This document shows positions 1 to 8,569 of a stretch of DNA of 64,000 nucleotides, in pieces. The notes beneath the pieces were generated by a model that was not told the DNA's origin, made no database searches, and worked only from the letters and a program-made list of their open reading frames with translations. Each line of letters begins with the position of its first letter. The first letter of the stretch is position 1. A program made the translations under genes and the position numbers. Source of the stretch: a virus; IMG/VR virus record IMGVR_UViG_3300032070_000002, positions 26,230 to 90,229 of that record, one strand, 5' to 3'.

Positions 1-135
1 AAAATATACAATATAGGAAGTTTAAGGGTTTCCTATAGTAGAGTAGGAAAAGGAATTTGTATTAAGATTTTTGGTAGTATATTATCTATCTATTTTGATT
101 TAGAATTAAGTCAAGGATGGAACAAATGCGATTAA
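1..135 (+). CDS. C-terminal end of an upstream gene (partial)
   Basis: Frame 1 is open from the first base of the window to a TAA at 133-135, giving 44 codons with a balanced composition; the other two + frames close within about 50 bases. It is probably the tail of a gene starting upstream of the window and overlaps the next start by a few bases, as is usual here. Product unknown. Confidence 0.5.
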   Translation, partial: KIYNIGSLRVSYSRVGKGICIKIFGSILSIYFDLELSQGWNKCD

Positions 136-515
136 CTTTAAAAGAGTTAAAAGAAGAATTATATAGTTACTGGGGAGATGTAGGAAACGGTATAGTAGTT
201 TTCTTTCCGGAAAATAAGTTTTTTAAATTTATAAACGATTCCGGTTTTATAAAAGTTCAATTTAACGACGGTATCCTTTCAAAAGCAAAACTTAAAATGG
301 ACGACTATTATAAAAAATACGGCGCCCGAGTTGCTAATCAAATATGGGAAGAGGAAAATTTAGGAAGTGGTCAATGGCTAAAGAGGTTTGCAGTTATGAG
401 TATAGAGGAATACTTTAATAAGCTTATATGGTCTTACGAAATGGTTCACCCGATATTTAATTTAATAAGACAAATGAAGGAATTAGGCGAGTTAGAGGTG
501 ATAATTGAAAGTTAA
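126..515 (+). CDS. hypothetical protein
   Basis: About 129 residues, unrecognised. An in-frame ATG exists at 117, but AAGGA at 113-117 touches it; the ATG at 126 lies 8 bases after that AAGGA, so 126 is the better start. The protein is mixed alpha/beta and soluble, without a clear motif. It overlaps the next gene by 11 bases, suggesting translational coupling. Confidence 0.6.
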   Translation: MRLTLKELKEELYSYWGDVGNGIVVFFPENKFFKFINDSGFIKVQFNDGILSKAKLKMDDYYKKYGARVANQIWEEENLGSGQWLKRFAVMSIEEYFNKLIWSYEMVHPIFNLIRQMKELGELEVIIES

Positions 516-801
516 ATTTACTTGTAAAAATAGTCATTATTTTGAGAAAACAGAAGAAGAAATAAAAAATACTAATCAGCCTTTTAGATATTGTTTTTGC
601 GGCGAAAAGTTAAGTGTTCAAAATATAGAGGAAATAGTAATTTTAGATATACAAAATTCAATTGTAGAGCATACTACTAATAGAATAGTAAAATTAGGAT
701 TAGAGGGTTTTGTTGAGGCGGTAGAACATTTACAAGACGGAAAAATAAAAGAGTTATATAGGGAAGAATTAAAGAGGAGAGGAATAAAATGGATGAAATA
801 A
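505..801 (+). CDS. hypothetical cysteine-containing protein
   Basis: 98 residues read from a TTG start at 505, four bases after AGAGGTG at 494-500. The N-terminal half has Cys7 and a CFC pair near residues 31-33, which could bind a metal. The family is not recognised. It overlaps its neighbours on both sides, consistent with one operon. Confidence 0.6.
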   Translation: MKVKFTCKNSHYFEKTEEEIKNTNQPFRYCFCGEKLSVQNIEEIVILDIQNSIVEHTTNRIVKLGLEGFVEAVEHLQDGKIKELYREELKRRGIKWMK

Positions 802-1313
802 TTAATACAGAAAAGAAAGAGGAACAAATTATAAAGGAAGAAATTCCCGTTATAGAGCCTGTAGTAGAAACTAAACAACCGGAAGAAGTAAACTATATAG
901 ATAACGGCTGTCTTCATTTTAACTTTTGTAAAAGTGTTATAGTAAAAGGTTTACCGAATAGATGTTGTCATAACCCGTCTTATTTTATGGATAAACTAGG
1001 CAGACAATGTAATTTACTATCTCCCTGGTATCCGCCTAAAGAAGTTAAAAAGATAAAGGATTTAGTAGAGGGAGAAGGAGTAACCACTAATACAAACGTA
1101 CCTACTAATGAAAATAAGGATACTACTATTGTTAATACAATTAAAGATAATAAACCTAAGGTTAGTAGACTAGGAAGGATTAGAGAATTACTAAAGGAAA
1201 ATAAGTTAGACGTAGAAATAGTAGAAATAGTTAAAAAAGAGTTCCCGGATGCATCGCCTTCTATTATAAAAGGGCAGATTTACTTAGCGAGAAAGGCGGC
1301 TAGTAATGGATAA
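789..1313 (+). CDS. cysteine-rich protein with C-terminal SRLGRI-type helical domain
   Basis: 174 residues in three parts: an acidic N-terminal segment; a cysteine-rich core (residues about 41-75 with C-x5-C, CC and a later C, plausible zinc ligands); and a C-terminal domain of about 45 residues beginning SRLGRI. That last domain closely matches the 76-residue protein at 15417-15647, sharing SRLGRI, FPDA and GQIY at the same spacing. The repeated domain is predicted helical and basic at its end, so DNA or RNA binding is possible. Function unknown. Confidence 0.65.
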   Translation: MDEIINTEKKEEQIIKEEIPVIEPVVETKQPEEVNYIDNGCLHFNFCKSVIVKGLPNRCCHNPSYFMDKLGRQCNLLSPWYPPKEVKKIKDLVEGEGVTTNTNVPTNENKDTTIVNTIKDNKPKVSRLGRIRELLKENKLDVEIVEIVKKEFPDASPSIIKGQIYLARKAASNG

Positions 1314-1800
1314 ACTACAATCTTTAGTAAACGAATACTTACAATTTAAAAGTAATGAGTTACTAGAAAAAATTATAATTCTTTTAAAACCCTTTATTAA
1401 ATACAAGGCAAAAAGAATTAGCGACATATCTAAAACAGAATTTAAGGATATAGAGCAGGAGTTATTTATAGTATTATTAAAGAGAATAAAAAGTTATGAT
1501 AAAAATAAAAGTAAGTTTATTACTTACCTATTTAATAGTATGAAGGGAGACCCTACGGGTACGCTACAAAGTTTAACAAGAAAGAAACGAGGAGGTAATG
1601 GAGAGAGGAAATTTTTAATTCCTATCTCTTTAAGTGAAATATTAAATAGGGATTCCGATAATAAAGAAATAAATTTTGAAAATAGTTTACATACTTCTAT
1701 TAACATCCGAGATGAAATAGAGAAAAAAGATATACGTGAGTTAATAGAAAAATACGGATTTAAAAGAGCAAAAGAAATACTACAAGAGGAGATAAAATAA
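1306..1800 (+). CDS. sigma-70 region 2-like protein
   Basis: 164 residues. Residues about 25-75 resemble sigma region 2: a helix with an acidic/aromatic stretch (KDIEQELFIVLLKRI), then a YDKNKSKFITYLF segment matching the usual pattern of a core-binding helix followed by a 'KF.TY' stretch near the -10 recognition helix. No clear region 4 HTH follows, although the basic, charged C-terminus (residues 135-164) could form a degenerate one. It may direct host polymerase to phage promoters. The family call rests on pattern only. The preceding gene overlaps its start by 8 bases. Confidence 0.5.
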   Translation: MDKLQSLVNEYLQFKSNELLEKIIILLKPFIKYKAKRISDISKTEFKDIEQELFIVLLKRIKSYDKNKSKFITYLFNSMKGDPTGTLQSLTRKKRGGNGERKFLIPISLSEILNRDSDNKEINFENSLHTSINIRDEIEKKDIRELIEKYGFKRAKEILQEEIK

Positions 1801-2054
1801 TGGGCGCATTTAAAGATTCTTTTACAACTTCTGCAAAACAGAAGATAGCTGCAATCCATAGTAAAATGGATAAAGATTTAGGATTTAGTGAACCCTCTAA
1901 AGTAGAGAAGAAAAAGATACGGTATGTAAAATCTAATTCTTTAACGCCTTTACAGTGTATGAATTGTAAATATAAACCTACTATGGATTGGGTAAAAAGG
2001 ATTAGGCAACAAGGAGAACATTTTACGTGTAACGATAAGGTAGTTTCTACTTAA
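1800..2054 (+). CDS. small cysteine-containing hypothetical protein
   Basis: 84 residues, basic, with CMNC near residues 53-56 and a later Cys near residue 78. It could be a degenerate zinc ribbon. It shares one base with the upstream stop (TAATG) and is the last gene before the promoter at 2063, so it probably ends this transcription unit. Product unknown. Confidence 0.55.
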   Translation: MGAFKDSFTTSAKQKIAAIHSKMDKDLGFSEPSKVEKKKIRYVKSNSLTPLQCMNCKYKPTMDWVKRIRQQGEHFTCNDKVVST

Positions 2055-2062
2055 AAAATAAG

Positions 2063-2091
2063 TTGACAAACCCTCAAAAATATGTTATACT
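2063..2091 (+). promoter_or_regulatory. sigma70-type promoter with extended -10
   Basis: TTGACA at 2063-2068, a 17-base spacer, and TATACT at 2086-2091 preceded by TG at 2083-2084 (extended -10). It lies in the only sizeable gap nearby, 40 bases before a gene with a GGAGG site. It is the best consensus promoter seen in the window and would be read by host housekeeping polymerase, so the genes after it may be expressed early or independently of phage factors. Confidence 0.85.
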
Positions 2092-2132
2092 ATATATAAG
2101 AGTTAAGGAAGTATAACATAAGGAGGTAAGAA

Positions 2133-2831
2133 ATGAATAACTTCTTTCTACATTATATAGGCTCTCGTTTATATCCCAAAGAAGTCTTTATTAAGGAAGC
2201 CGAGAAATTTGGAGTAAATAGATGCCTTCCTCTAAAGATAATAAAAAAATTCTCCTGGGGAGATAGGATATTATTGGCTACTTTTATACCGCAGAAAGTA
2301 GATATTATTGAACAACAGGTATTGATTAATGGGAAATTAGAAAAATATGATGGTAGAAAAAACAGAAAAGGCGGCAAAGGCGAGGTTTTTGGTTATTTTG
2401 ATATAAGAGGGCTTAATTTAATCGCCTCTAATGAATTTAAGACAGCCTTGACCTCTCAATTAAATATAATAAGCACAAAGGAAGTTAATCAAGGCGTGCA
2501 AAGACAGTGCGGCAGTTATGTTATTTCTTCTGCTCATACTGTTACGGATAGTATAGCGGATATTATTAAGAAGGCAGAAATATTAAGCAAAGAGAAACAA
2601 GAGAAAGTTAAATTTTTTGTAACAGGAAAATTTTATCCTTTAACAGCGATTATTGATAATGCTACTTTTACCAGAACAATTATTGAAGTAGAAATTACAG
2701 AAGAATTAAAACCTGGAGATATAATAAACGAAACTGTTATTGGAATGATTGAGAATTATAATAAGAGGGCATATATTAAGACCCACGAAAAGAGAGGGAG
2801 ACCGAGAAAAAATGAAAATAAAATGCGGTAG
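2133..2831 (+). CDS. hypothetical protein of the promoter-led island
   Basis: 232 residues, unrecognised. The start is firm: AAGGAGG lies 7 bases before the ATG, and the promoter at 2063-2091 is just upstream. The C-terminus is basic, with a KRGRPRKN stretch like an AT-hook (RGRPRK), suggesting DNA contact. Its codon choice is less dominated by A-ending codons than its upstream neighbours, so it may be a recent acquisition. Function not inferred. Confidence 0.7.
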   Translation: MNNFFLHYIGSRLYPKEVFIKEAEKFGVNRCLPLKIIKKFSWGDRILLATFIPQKVDIIEQQVLINGKLEKYDGRKNRKGGKGEVFGYFDIRGLNLIASNEFKTALTSQLNIISTKEVNQGVQRQCGSYVISSAHTVTDSIADIIKKAEILSKEKQEKVKFFVTGKFYPLTAIIDNATFTRTIIEVEITEELKPGDIINETVIGMIENYNKRAYIKTHEKRGRPRKNENKMR

Positions 2832-3054
2832 ACACGAATACGAATTAAAAATCGGAGATTGTATGTTAGATAATGGGGCTTGTTATCAATTTTGTCCCAA
2901 AGACAATTCTGAACTTCCCTGGGGAACTTGGCATCAGTTTTCAAGTGTAAAAATATCTAAAAAAGAATTTAAACGGCTCATTAAATTGTCTAATTGGGAA
3001 ATAAGACAAAGTAAACAATATTCTTTTTGCACTTATTATTATTGGAGAGAATAA
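2812..3054 (+). CDS. hypothetical cysteine-rich protein
   Basis: 80 residues from the ATG at 2812; an in-frame ATG at 2749 would lie deep within the previous gene, so the later start is preferred. It contains CG at residue 5, DC, AC and FC pairs in the first 30 residues, then an aromatic-rich tail ending YYYW. It overlaps the upstream stop by 20 bases. Possibly a small metal-binding protein; family unknown. Confidence 0.55.
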   Translation: MKIKCGRHEYELKIGDCMLDNGACYQFCPKDNSELPWGTWHQFSSVKISKKEFKRLIKLSNWEIRQSKQYSFCTYYYWRE

Positions 3055-3067
3055 AAAGGAGGATTAA

Positions 3068-3970
3068 ATGAAAAAAACAATTTTTTGGTTAGTAATAATT
3101 GGGATATTATTATTTACTTCTTTGGGATATTGTGCTAATTATAATGTGCAAAGTAATATACCACAAAATAATCAAGGATATATTTTTATTAGCACTGGAC
3201 AGAAACAAGGCGGAACGGAAATAGGCACTTGGACAGACCCAACTACAATACCAACTTTAAAGGGCGATAAGGGAGACCAGGGAATTCAAGGTATAGCCGG
3301 AATAGGTATTGATGGAAAGGATGGTTATACTCCTGTTAAGAATATTGATTATTTTGATGGAGTAAATGGGGCAGATGGTTTAAATGGAAAAGATGTTGAC
3401 TCCACTACTGTTACTAATTTACAAAATGAAGATATTACACTTCAAGATAATATAAATATAGAGCAATTTGACCGAATTCAAATGGGAAGTAATTTACAAG
3501 ACAATATCAATATAGTAGATACTGATAGTCAGAATAGGAATATTAGTTTACAAAATAATCTCAATAACGAAACGATTATTAGAAGTAACAAAGATACTCA
3601 ATTACAAAATAATATTAATACTGTTAATTCAAGAGTGGACGAAGTGAGCAATAGAGTATCTAAACTTGAAAGAACTCAATTTGTTTTAGAAACTTCTTTT
3701 AGGATTTTAGATACTAAACGAATAACTTTAAGACCTTTCTTTAGAGAAAATTTAACAAGGAATAAACTTGATATAGTAGGTTTAAAGGTTGATATTAAGT
3801 TAGGGCAAAGCTACGAAGAAAAATTAATTAAAAAGGTAAATGCGAGATTGGATTTATTGGAAAAAGTAATTGGTAATGCTCCGGTAATTGAAAAAGTAAT
3901 AGATAATAAAGGCAATGTTAAATCTATTTCTATTACGGGAAATGGATTAAAGGTTGAGGGAAAGTTTTAA
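3068..3970 (+). CDS. secreted collagen-like coiled-coil protein
   Basis: 300 residues. Residues 1-22 are a signal peptide: MKK, a hydrophobic core, then a small-residue cleavage region around YCA. Residues about 66-110 carry collagen-like Gly-x-y triplets (GDKGDQGIQGIAG, DGKDG, NGADGLNGKD). Residues about 115-210 contain recurrent LQ-N/D-NIN units typical of a trimeric coiled-coil stalk, followed by a charged helical region. The arrangement suggests a trimeric surface fibre exported to the cell envelope. A phage protein with a signal peptide is more likely to alter the host surface than to be in the virion. AAGGAGG precedes the ATG. Confidence 0.7.
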   Translation: MKKTIFWLVIIGILLFTSLGYCANYNVQSNIPQNNQGYIFISTGQKQGGTEIGTWTDPTTIPTLKGDKGDQGIQGIAGIGIDGKDGYTPVKNIDYFDGVNGADGLNGKDVDSTTVTNLQNEDITLQDNINIEQFDRIQMGSNLQDNINIVDTDSQNRNISLQNNLNNETIIRSNKDTQLQNNINTVNSRVDEVSNRVSKLERTQFVLETSFRILDTKRITLRPFFRENLTRNKLDIVGLKVDIKLGQSYEEKLIKKVNARLDLLEKVIGNAPVIEKVIDNKGNVKSISITGNGLKVEGKF

Positions 3971-3997
3971 TTAAAAAATTAGAGGCAGAAATTAAAA

Positions 3998-4570
3998 ATG
4001 AATAAAAAATATAAATTTATCAAGATTAAAGCAAATTATTTAGGAGATAAAGACAATACATATTGGGCTTTATTAGTAGAAAATATGATTGATTTATTTC
4101 GTTATTTTGAAGCAAAAAACCCTCAATTAGTTAAAGCATATTTTGAAATTAAAAAGAAAAAATCTTTTGGGCATTGTATAGGAAATGAACAAGTAGCAGT
4201 AGAAACATTATTTATTGCTGATAATAATAGTAAAACAGTTGCAGACGATATAATCATTATTAGTGATACATTTTCTAAACCAAAAATAAGGGAAATAATA
4301 AATGGAAATAAATTAATAATAAATCCATCCGGTATTGGATTTTGTAGGTTTGATGAAAAATATCACACAATATTACAAACAATAGAGTCGGATGATTTTA
4401 ATTTTCCTTGTAATGTAGATTATGACGATATTATAGTTAAACAATGGCAAAATGGAAAACATTGGTATGTTAGAGTAGGACAATACGATTTACCGGATAA
4501 ATATTTTAGTTACGAATTAGGATTTAAAGCGGGTAAAGAATATTTAGAAAGGAAATTAAATGGCGTTTAA
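3998..4570 (+). CDS. hypothetical protein
   Basis: 190 residues, soluble, rich in aromatic and charged residues, no motif recognised. GAGGCAGA about 12 bases before the ATG is a weak ribosome site. It overlaps the next gene by 11 bases. Probably part of the promoter-led island. Confidence 0.55.
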   Translation: MNKKYKFIKIKANYLGDKDNTYWALLVENMIDLFRYFEAKNPQLVKAYFEIKKKKSFGHCIGNEQVAVETLFIADNNSKTVADDIIIISDTFSKPKIREIINGNKLIINPSGIGFCRFDEKYHTILQTIESDDFNFPCNVDYDDIIVKQWQNGKHWYVRVGQYDLPDKYFSYELGFKAGKEYLERKLNGV

Positions 4571-4742
4571 AGTAGCTTTAGTAACTTATAAATCTGGCGT
4601 AATACCCCTTAAATCTTTTGAGACAAAAGATGAAGCGGATAACTATATTCTTGAAACAGCCGAAAAGGAAGGCGGTGTAAAGACCGGATATATTGAAGAT
4701 ACTGAAACAAAAGAAAAAGAAAAGATAGAGGAACTTAAGTAA
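4560..4742 (+). CDS. small hypothetical protein
   Basis: 60 residues, charged, with a predicted beta-alpha start and a lysine/glutamate-rich end. AAGGAAA precedes the start. No family recognised. Confidence 0.5.
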   Translation: MAFKVALVTYKSGVIPLKSFETKDEADNYILETAEKEGGVKTGYIEDTETKEKEKIEELK

Positions 4743-4903
4743 TGTTAAATAATAATCAAGCGATTTTAATTCATAAATACGTTAAGAAGATAAGATGTAA
4801 TACTTTAGTCACTTTATCAGAAGAAAGAGCAGAAGAATGGATTAAGGAAAATAGCGTAAAAGGAATAACTTATATAAAAGAAGTAGTTTGGTTAATTAAA
4901 TAA
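4742..4903 (+). CDS. small hypothetical protein
   Basis: 53 residues read from an ATG that overlaps the upstream stop (TAATG). Basic N-terminal half, then a helical segment with EERAEEWIKEN. Continuous with its neighbours in spacing and base use. Unknown function. Confidence 0.45.
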   Translation: MLNNNQAILIHKYVKKIRCNTLVTLSEERAEEWIKENSVKGITYIKEVVWLIK

Positions 4904-4931
4904 TGAGTTATAATTAAGATAGAGGCATTTA

Positions 4932-5663
4932 ATGCGTGAATTTTTTGCTATATCTATTTTAGGATTAAATCAAAATGAAATGCTTCTTACTCAACTCCTT
5001 CTTTCTTCTCAAGGAGAAATTCCCGGTAAAAATTTAAGGATATTATTAAATATTAATAAGGACCAATTATTTGAAATATTAGAAAAACTTGTTCAACGAA
5101 ACATAATTGGATATTCTAATAATCCTTCTAACGAAACCCTTACTTATATAAGAGCGGGAGAGGGCGGTTATGTATTAAATAGAAATTATAATATGTGGAT
5201 TCCCGAGGCTAATTCTATCTTTTATAAATTATGTAAACTTTTAGATTACCGATGTAATCAACAATCCTATCAAACTATTTTAAATGATTTTAGTATTAAT
5301 CAAAACTTACCTATTAATATTATTAAAAAGGAAGTAAATCAAATAACTCCTTACGAACTTTTCGGCTTATTTTGTCTTCTATATAAGAAGGTATTAGGTA
5401 AGGAATACAAACCTTTAAATAATGCTAAAGATTTAGCAACATTAAAAAGTATAATTTATGAATTTAGTTATAAGAATATAAAGGATAAATATATTAAGGA
5501 ATTTATTGATTGGGTATTTAGAGTAAAAGCAAGAAGTTTTAAATCGGATTTAATAATTGGTTGGTTACCATTATGTTTGAAAGATTATTTAAGTAGTATG
5601 CCTACTGAAAAAGACGTTCCGGGTTTTGTAAGAGACGAAGAAGGCAGATTACGGAAAGTATGA
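4932..5663 (+). CDS. winged-helix-like replication-associated protein
   Basis: 243 residues. Residues about 8-60 form a probable winged helix (helices MLLTQLLLSS and ILLNINKDQLFEILEKL followed by a beta wing ending TYIRAGEGGY), a fold common in phage replication initiators and helicase loaders. The remainder is alpha-helical, and a basic tail precedes the stop. Its stop overlaps the primase-helicase start (ATGA), pointing to a role with that enzyme, perhaps origin binding or helicase loading. The role is inferred from fold and position. Confidence 0.5.
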   Translation: MREFFAISILGLNQNEMLLTQLLLSSQGEIPGKNLRILLNINKDQLFEILEKLVQRNIIGYSNNPSNETLTYIRAGEGGYVLNRNYNMWIPEANSIFYKLCKLLDYRCNQQSYQTILNDFSINQNLPINIIKKEVNQITPYELFGLFCLLYKKVLGKEYKPLNNAKDLATLKSIIYEFSYKNIKDKYIKEFIDWVFRVKARSFKSDLIIGWLPLCLKDYLSSMPTEKDVPGFVRDEEGRLRKV

Positions 5664-7885
5664 AAGTAAAAAACCTAAATAATGTAATAGAACAATTGAA
5701 ACCTTTCTTAAAGGATTATTTAGAAACCCAAGGAACGGAATTTACGCGTTCTCATTTTACTTGTCCAAATAGGGTATGGCATAAAAATAATGACGCTAAA
5801 CCGTCCTGTGCATTTTACCCGGATGAAAGTTCTTTTCATTGCTTTTCCTGCGGGAAAAACGGATCTATCTTTGATGCAGCTAACTTACTTGAAGGGTTAC
5901 CCTTAGAAGGAAGTGAGTTTATAGAAACCGTAGTAGAATTAGCAAAACGATTTAATATTACCGTAGAGATAGAAGAAGACTCTGTAGATAAATATCAAAC
6001 AAAATTAAAAACATTACTAGAATTAGTAAGGGATGTAGCCTATAAGACTTATTTAAGTAATAATGAAATAAGGGAATACGTAAAGAAAAGAGGCGTAAGT
6101 GAAATAGAAGATAAAGTTAAATTTGGATATCTTAAATACGATTCCTTACTTCCTTTTCTTACTACTAAAGGATATACTGAAAACGATATAAAAGAAGCGG
6201 GTTTATTTAGAGAGTTATTAAATGAAAGATTAATTATACCTATATACGATTCTTTTAATAGATTAGTAGCGTTTGGAAGTAGAAAAATTAAAGAGGATCA
6301 ATCGGAAAGGTATTATTTATCCTCCACTTGTCAAGTATATAAAAAGTCTGAAATTTTATTTAATTTTAATAATTCAAAACAATATGAAACAATTTATATA
6401 GTAGAAGGATTTTTAGATGCCTTTCAATTAATTAAAAATGGTATTCCCAATGTTGTAGCAGTTTGCGGAGATGCTATATCGTATAAACATATAAGGTTAT
6501 TAGTAAAATATAAAGTTAAAAAAGTTATACTTTTATTTGATAGCGATAACGCGGGAAAAGAGGCTACCAAGAGTGCTATATCGGCTTTATCTAAAACCCC
6601 GGAGCTAGAGGTATATATTAAGGAATTATCGGATGCTAAAGACCCGGACGAATATCTATTGAAGTACGGAAAAGATAAGTTTTTACAGCTTCCGGAAAGT
6701 TCTATGTTTGACTATAAACTTAAAAAATATATAGATTCAAACTTAGATAAGAATTTAAAGGAAGACCTTTTACAATTTATTTCGGAAGAACAAAGTTTTA
6801 TTGAAAAAGAACATATGTGTAAAAAGTTAGCAAAGGCGGCTAGTGTAAAAACGGAAACGGTATTGAGTGAAATAGAAAGAATAGAAAAAGTAAAGTTAGG
6901 AGATTACGGAGTAACTACTTCTGATATAGTAAATGAAAAAGATACTTTAAATAAAGAAATATTTTTATTTGAAAGTTGGTCGGAAAGTAGAGGAAAATTA
7001 TTAGGACTAAATATTGCACAATGGCCTATAATGACTGAAAAATTAGACGGTTTTCAAAATGCGTTATTTATAGTTGCAGCGGAAGAGAATACGGGTAAAT
7101 CGGCATTAACTTGTTCGTTATCTTTAAATTTAGCATTATCTAATCCGGGTAAAGTTTTTATATTATATTTTGGATTAGATGTAAGTAATAGAACAATGAT
7201 AGCTAGAATGGTAGCTAATTTATCGGGTCTGCCTATTAATACTGTTTCAAATCCTAAATATAAAATTTTAGAAAATCCTACTATAATAAATAAAGAAGAG
7301 TTAATGAAAATAAGGGAAGAAAAAATAAATCAAATTAGATTATTATCGGATACTATTTCTATTAAGGATGAAAAAACTATAAGATCGATAGAGGATATGG
7401 AAAGATTAATTAAGGTATATTTAAAAGCATATGAAGGAAAACAATTAGTCGTAATAATAGATAGTTTAAATCAAATGCATACAGCGGTTAAAAAAGAGAC
7501 GCGTGATATTTATATGTATATTTCGGATAAACTAAAGGAGTGGACTGTAAAATTTGATATCCCGGTTATAGCTATTTCAGAATTAAGAAAATTAGCACAC
7601 CCGGGAATGAGGCCTACTAATGATGATATAAAGGAAGTAAGCGATTTAAAATATGATGCGGATGTTACGATTTTACTTTATAATGAACTTCATTCAAAAA
7701 GGGATTCTTCTACAAGAACTTTTATAGGAGAAGGAGGCATAGTTTATCCTATAGTAGAATTAATATTTTATAAAAATAAAACGTCGGAATTTAAAGGAAC
7801 ACTCTTTTATAAATTTTATACGGATACAAGTCGCATAGAGGAATGTACTATTGAAGAAATGAGAAAGTATTGGAGTGAAAGATGA
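5660..7885 (+). CDS. bifunctional DNA primase-helicase
   Basis: 741 residues with the order of T7 gp4-type enzymes. A CHC2-type zinc finger (C35, H41, C61, C64) is followed by a TOPRIM primase core with Glu249 in IVEGFLDAF and the DxD at about 294-296 (FDSDNAG). After a linker comes a DnaB/RecA-type helicase with Walker A AEENTGKS at about 474-481 and Walker B VVIIDSLNQM. The downstream AISELRKL is typical of replicative helicases. It would unwind DNA and make primers at the phage fork together with the Pol I-type polymerase at 22159. The start overlaps the upstream stop. Confidence 0.95.
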   Translation: MKVKNLNNVIEQLKPFLKDYLETQGTEFTRSHFTCPNRVWHKNNDAKPSCAFYPDESSFHCFSCGKNGSIFDAANLLEGLPLEGSEFIETVVELAKRFNITVEIEEDSVDKYQTKLKTLLELVRDVAYKTYLSNNEIREYVKKRGVSEIEDKVKFGYLKYDSLLPFLTTKGYTENDIKEAGLFRELLNERLIIPIYDSFNRLVAFGSRKIKEDQSERYYLSSTCQVYKKSEILFNFNNSKQYETIYIVEGFLDAFQLIKNGIPNVVAVCGDAISYKHIRLLVKYKVKKVILLFDSDNAGKEATKSAISALSKTPELEVYIKELSDAKDPDEYLLKYGKDKFLQLPESSMFDYKLKKYIDSNLDKNLKEDLLQFISEEQSFIEKEHMCKKLAKAASVKTETVLSEIERIEKVKLGDYGVTTSDIVNEKDTLNKEIFLFESWSESRGKLLGLNIAQWPIMTEKLDGFQNALFIVAAEENTGKSALTCSLSLNLALSNPGKVFILYFGLDVSNRTMIARMVANLSGLPINTVSNPKYKILENPTIINKEELMKIREEKINQIRLLSDTISIKDEKTIRSIEDMERLIKVYLKAYEGKQLVVIIDSLNQMHTAVKKETRDIYMYISDKLKEWTVKFDIPVIAISELRKLAHPGMRPTNDDIKEVSDLKYDADVTILLYNELHSKRDSSTRTFIGEGGIVYPIVELIFYKNKTSEFKGTLFYKFYTDTSRIEECTIEEMRKYWSER

Positions 7886-8205
7886 TGTGTAATAAGGGAC
7901 AAGAATTTAATGTGACAAATGATATTTGCCTTAAATGTGATAATTTTAGGGAGTGTAGTTTTTTTAAAACATTTAAGGAATTAGAAAATAAGTCTTTAAA
8001 CATTCCAAAAATATTAGGAGTAACGGATAAAGGAAAATTTCAAATAGAGTATACCGAAATAAAAGAAATAGCATTAAGTCAAAATAAAAATTCTAAATAT
8101 TATAAGGGAGATAAAATTACAGAAAATGAAGTAAAAGATTTTCAAATAACATTAGGTTTAGTAAATACGATAGACGATATTATTAACATAATAAGGAGGT
8201 ATTAA
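7882..8205 (+). CDS. hypothetical protein with N-terminal cysteine cluster
   Basis: 107 residues. C3, C16, C19 and C25 (CLKCDNFREC) could bind zinc; the remainder is lysine-rich with beta character. It overlaps the primase-helicase stop (ATGATG). No family recognised. Confidence 0.5.
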   Translation: MMCNKGQEFNVTNDICLKCDNFRECSFFKTFKELENKSLNIPKILGVTDKGKFQIEYTEIKEIALSQNKNSKYYKGDKITENEVKDFQITLGLVNTIDDIINIIRRY

Positions 8206-8406
8206 ATGAAGAAACTTAATAAGTTTGAAAACGTAGCATTTAATTGTTTACGGAAGTTATTCGGATTTAATAAAGCGTTAAATATAATGAGAAAATTTTG
8301 GAGAGGATATTTTAGATTACAATATCTTCCTAAATCGCTATACTATAGCGTAGTAATATTTTATTATAAATCGTGTATTCTTCTTATTAAAAAGGTAGGT
8401 ATATAA
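8206..8406 (+). CDS. small basic hypothetical protein
   Basis: 66 residues, strongly basic and aromatic, with a hydrophobic stretch in the last 25 residues (SVVIFYYKS, ILLIKKVGI) that might be membrane-associated. AAGGAGG precedes its ATG, so translation is likely efficient. Unknown. Confidence 0.5.
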   Translation: MKKLNKFENVAFNCLRKLFGFNKALNIMRKFWRGYFRLQYLPKSLYYSVVIFYYKSCILLIKKVGI

Positions 8407-8407
8407 A

Positions 8408-8569
8408 ATGAAAATACAAATATACTCTATAATGTATAGAAACTTAAAAAATGTATTCACATTTTTACACGGTACGAAGAATGGTAAAGAATGCATAATA
8501 GGAGAGTGTCACGGTTCTTTATGGAATACTATAAAACTTATATTAAAAGTTTGGAGGACGAAAACGTGA
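8408..8569 (+). CDS. small hypothetical protein upstream of queD
   Basis: 53 residues from the ATG one base after the previous stop. Its TGA overlaps the queD GTG start (GTGA), so it may serve mainly to couple translation of queD. Basic, no recognised motif. Confidence 0.4.
   Translation: MKIQIYSIMYRNLKNVFTFLHGTKNGKECIIGECHGSLWNTIKLILKVWRTKT

Noticed and set aside
618-917. Reverse-strand open frame of 99 codons
   Set aside because: It is the shadow of two well-spaced + strand genes, begins without a ribosome site and has the Phe/Leu/Ser-rich composition typical of antisense reading in AT-rich DNA.
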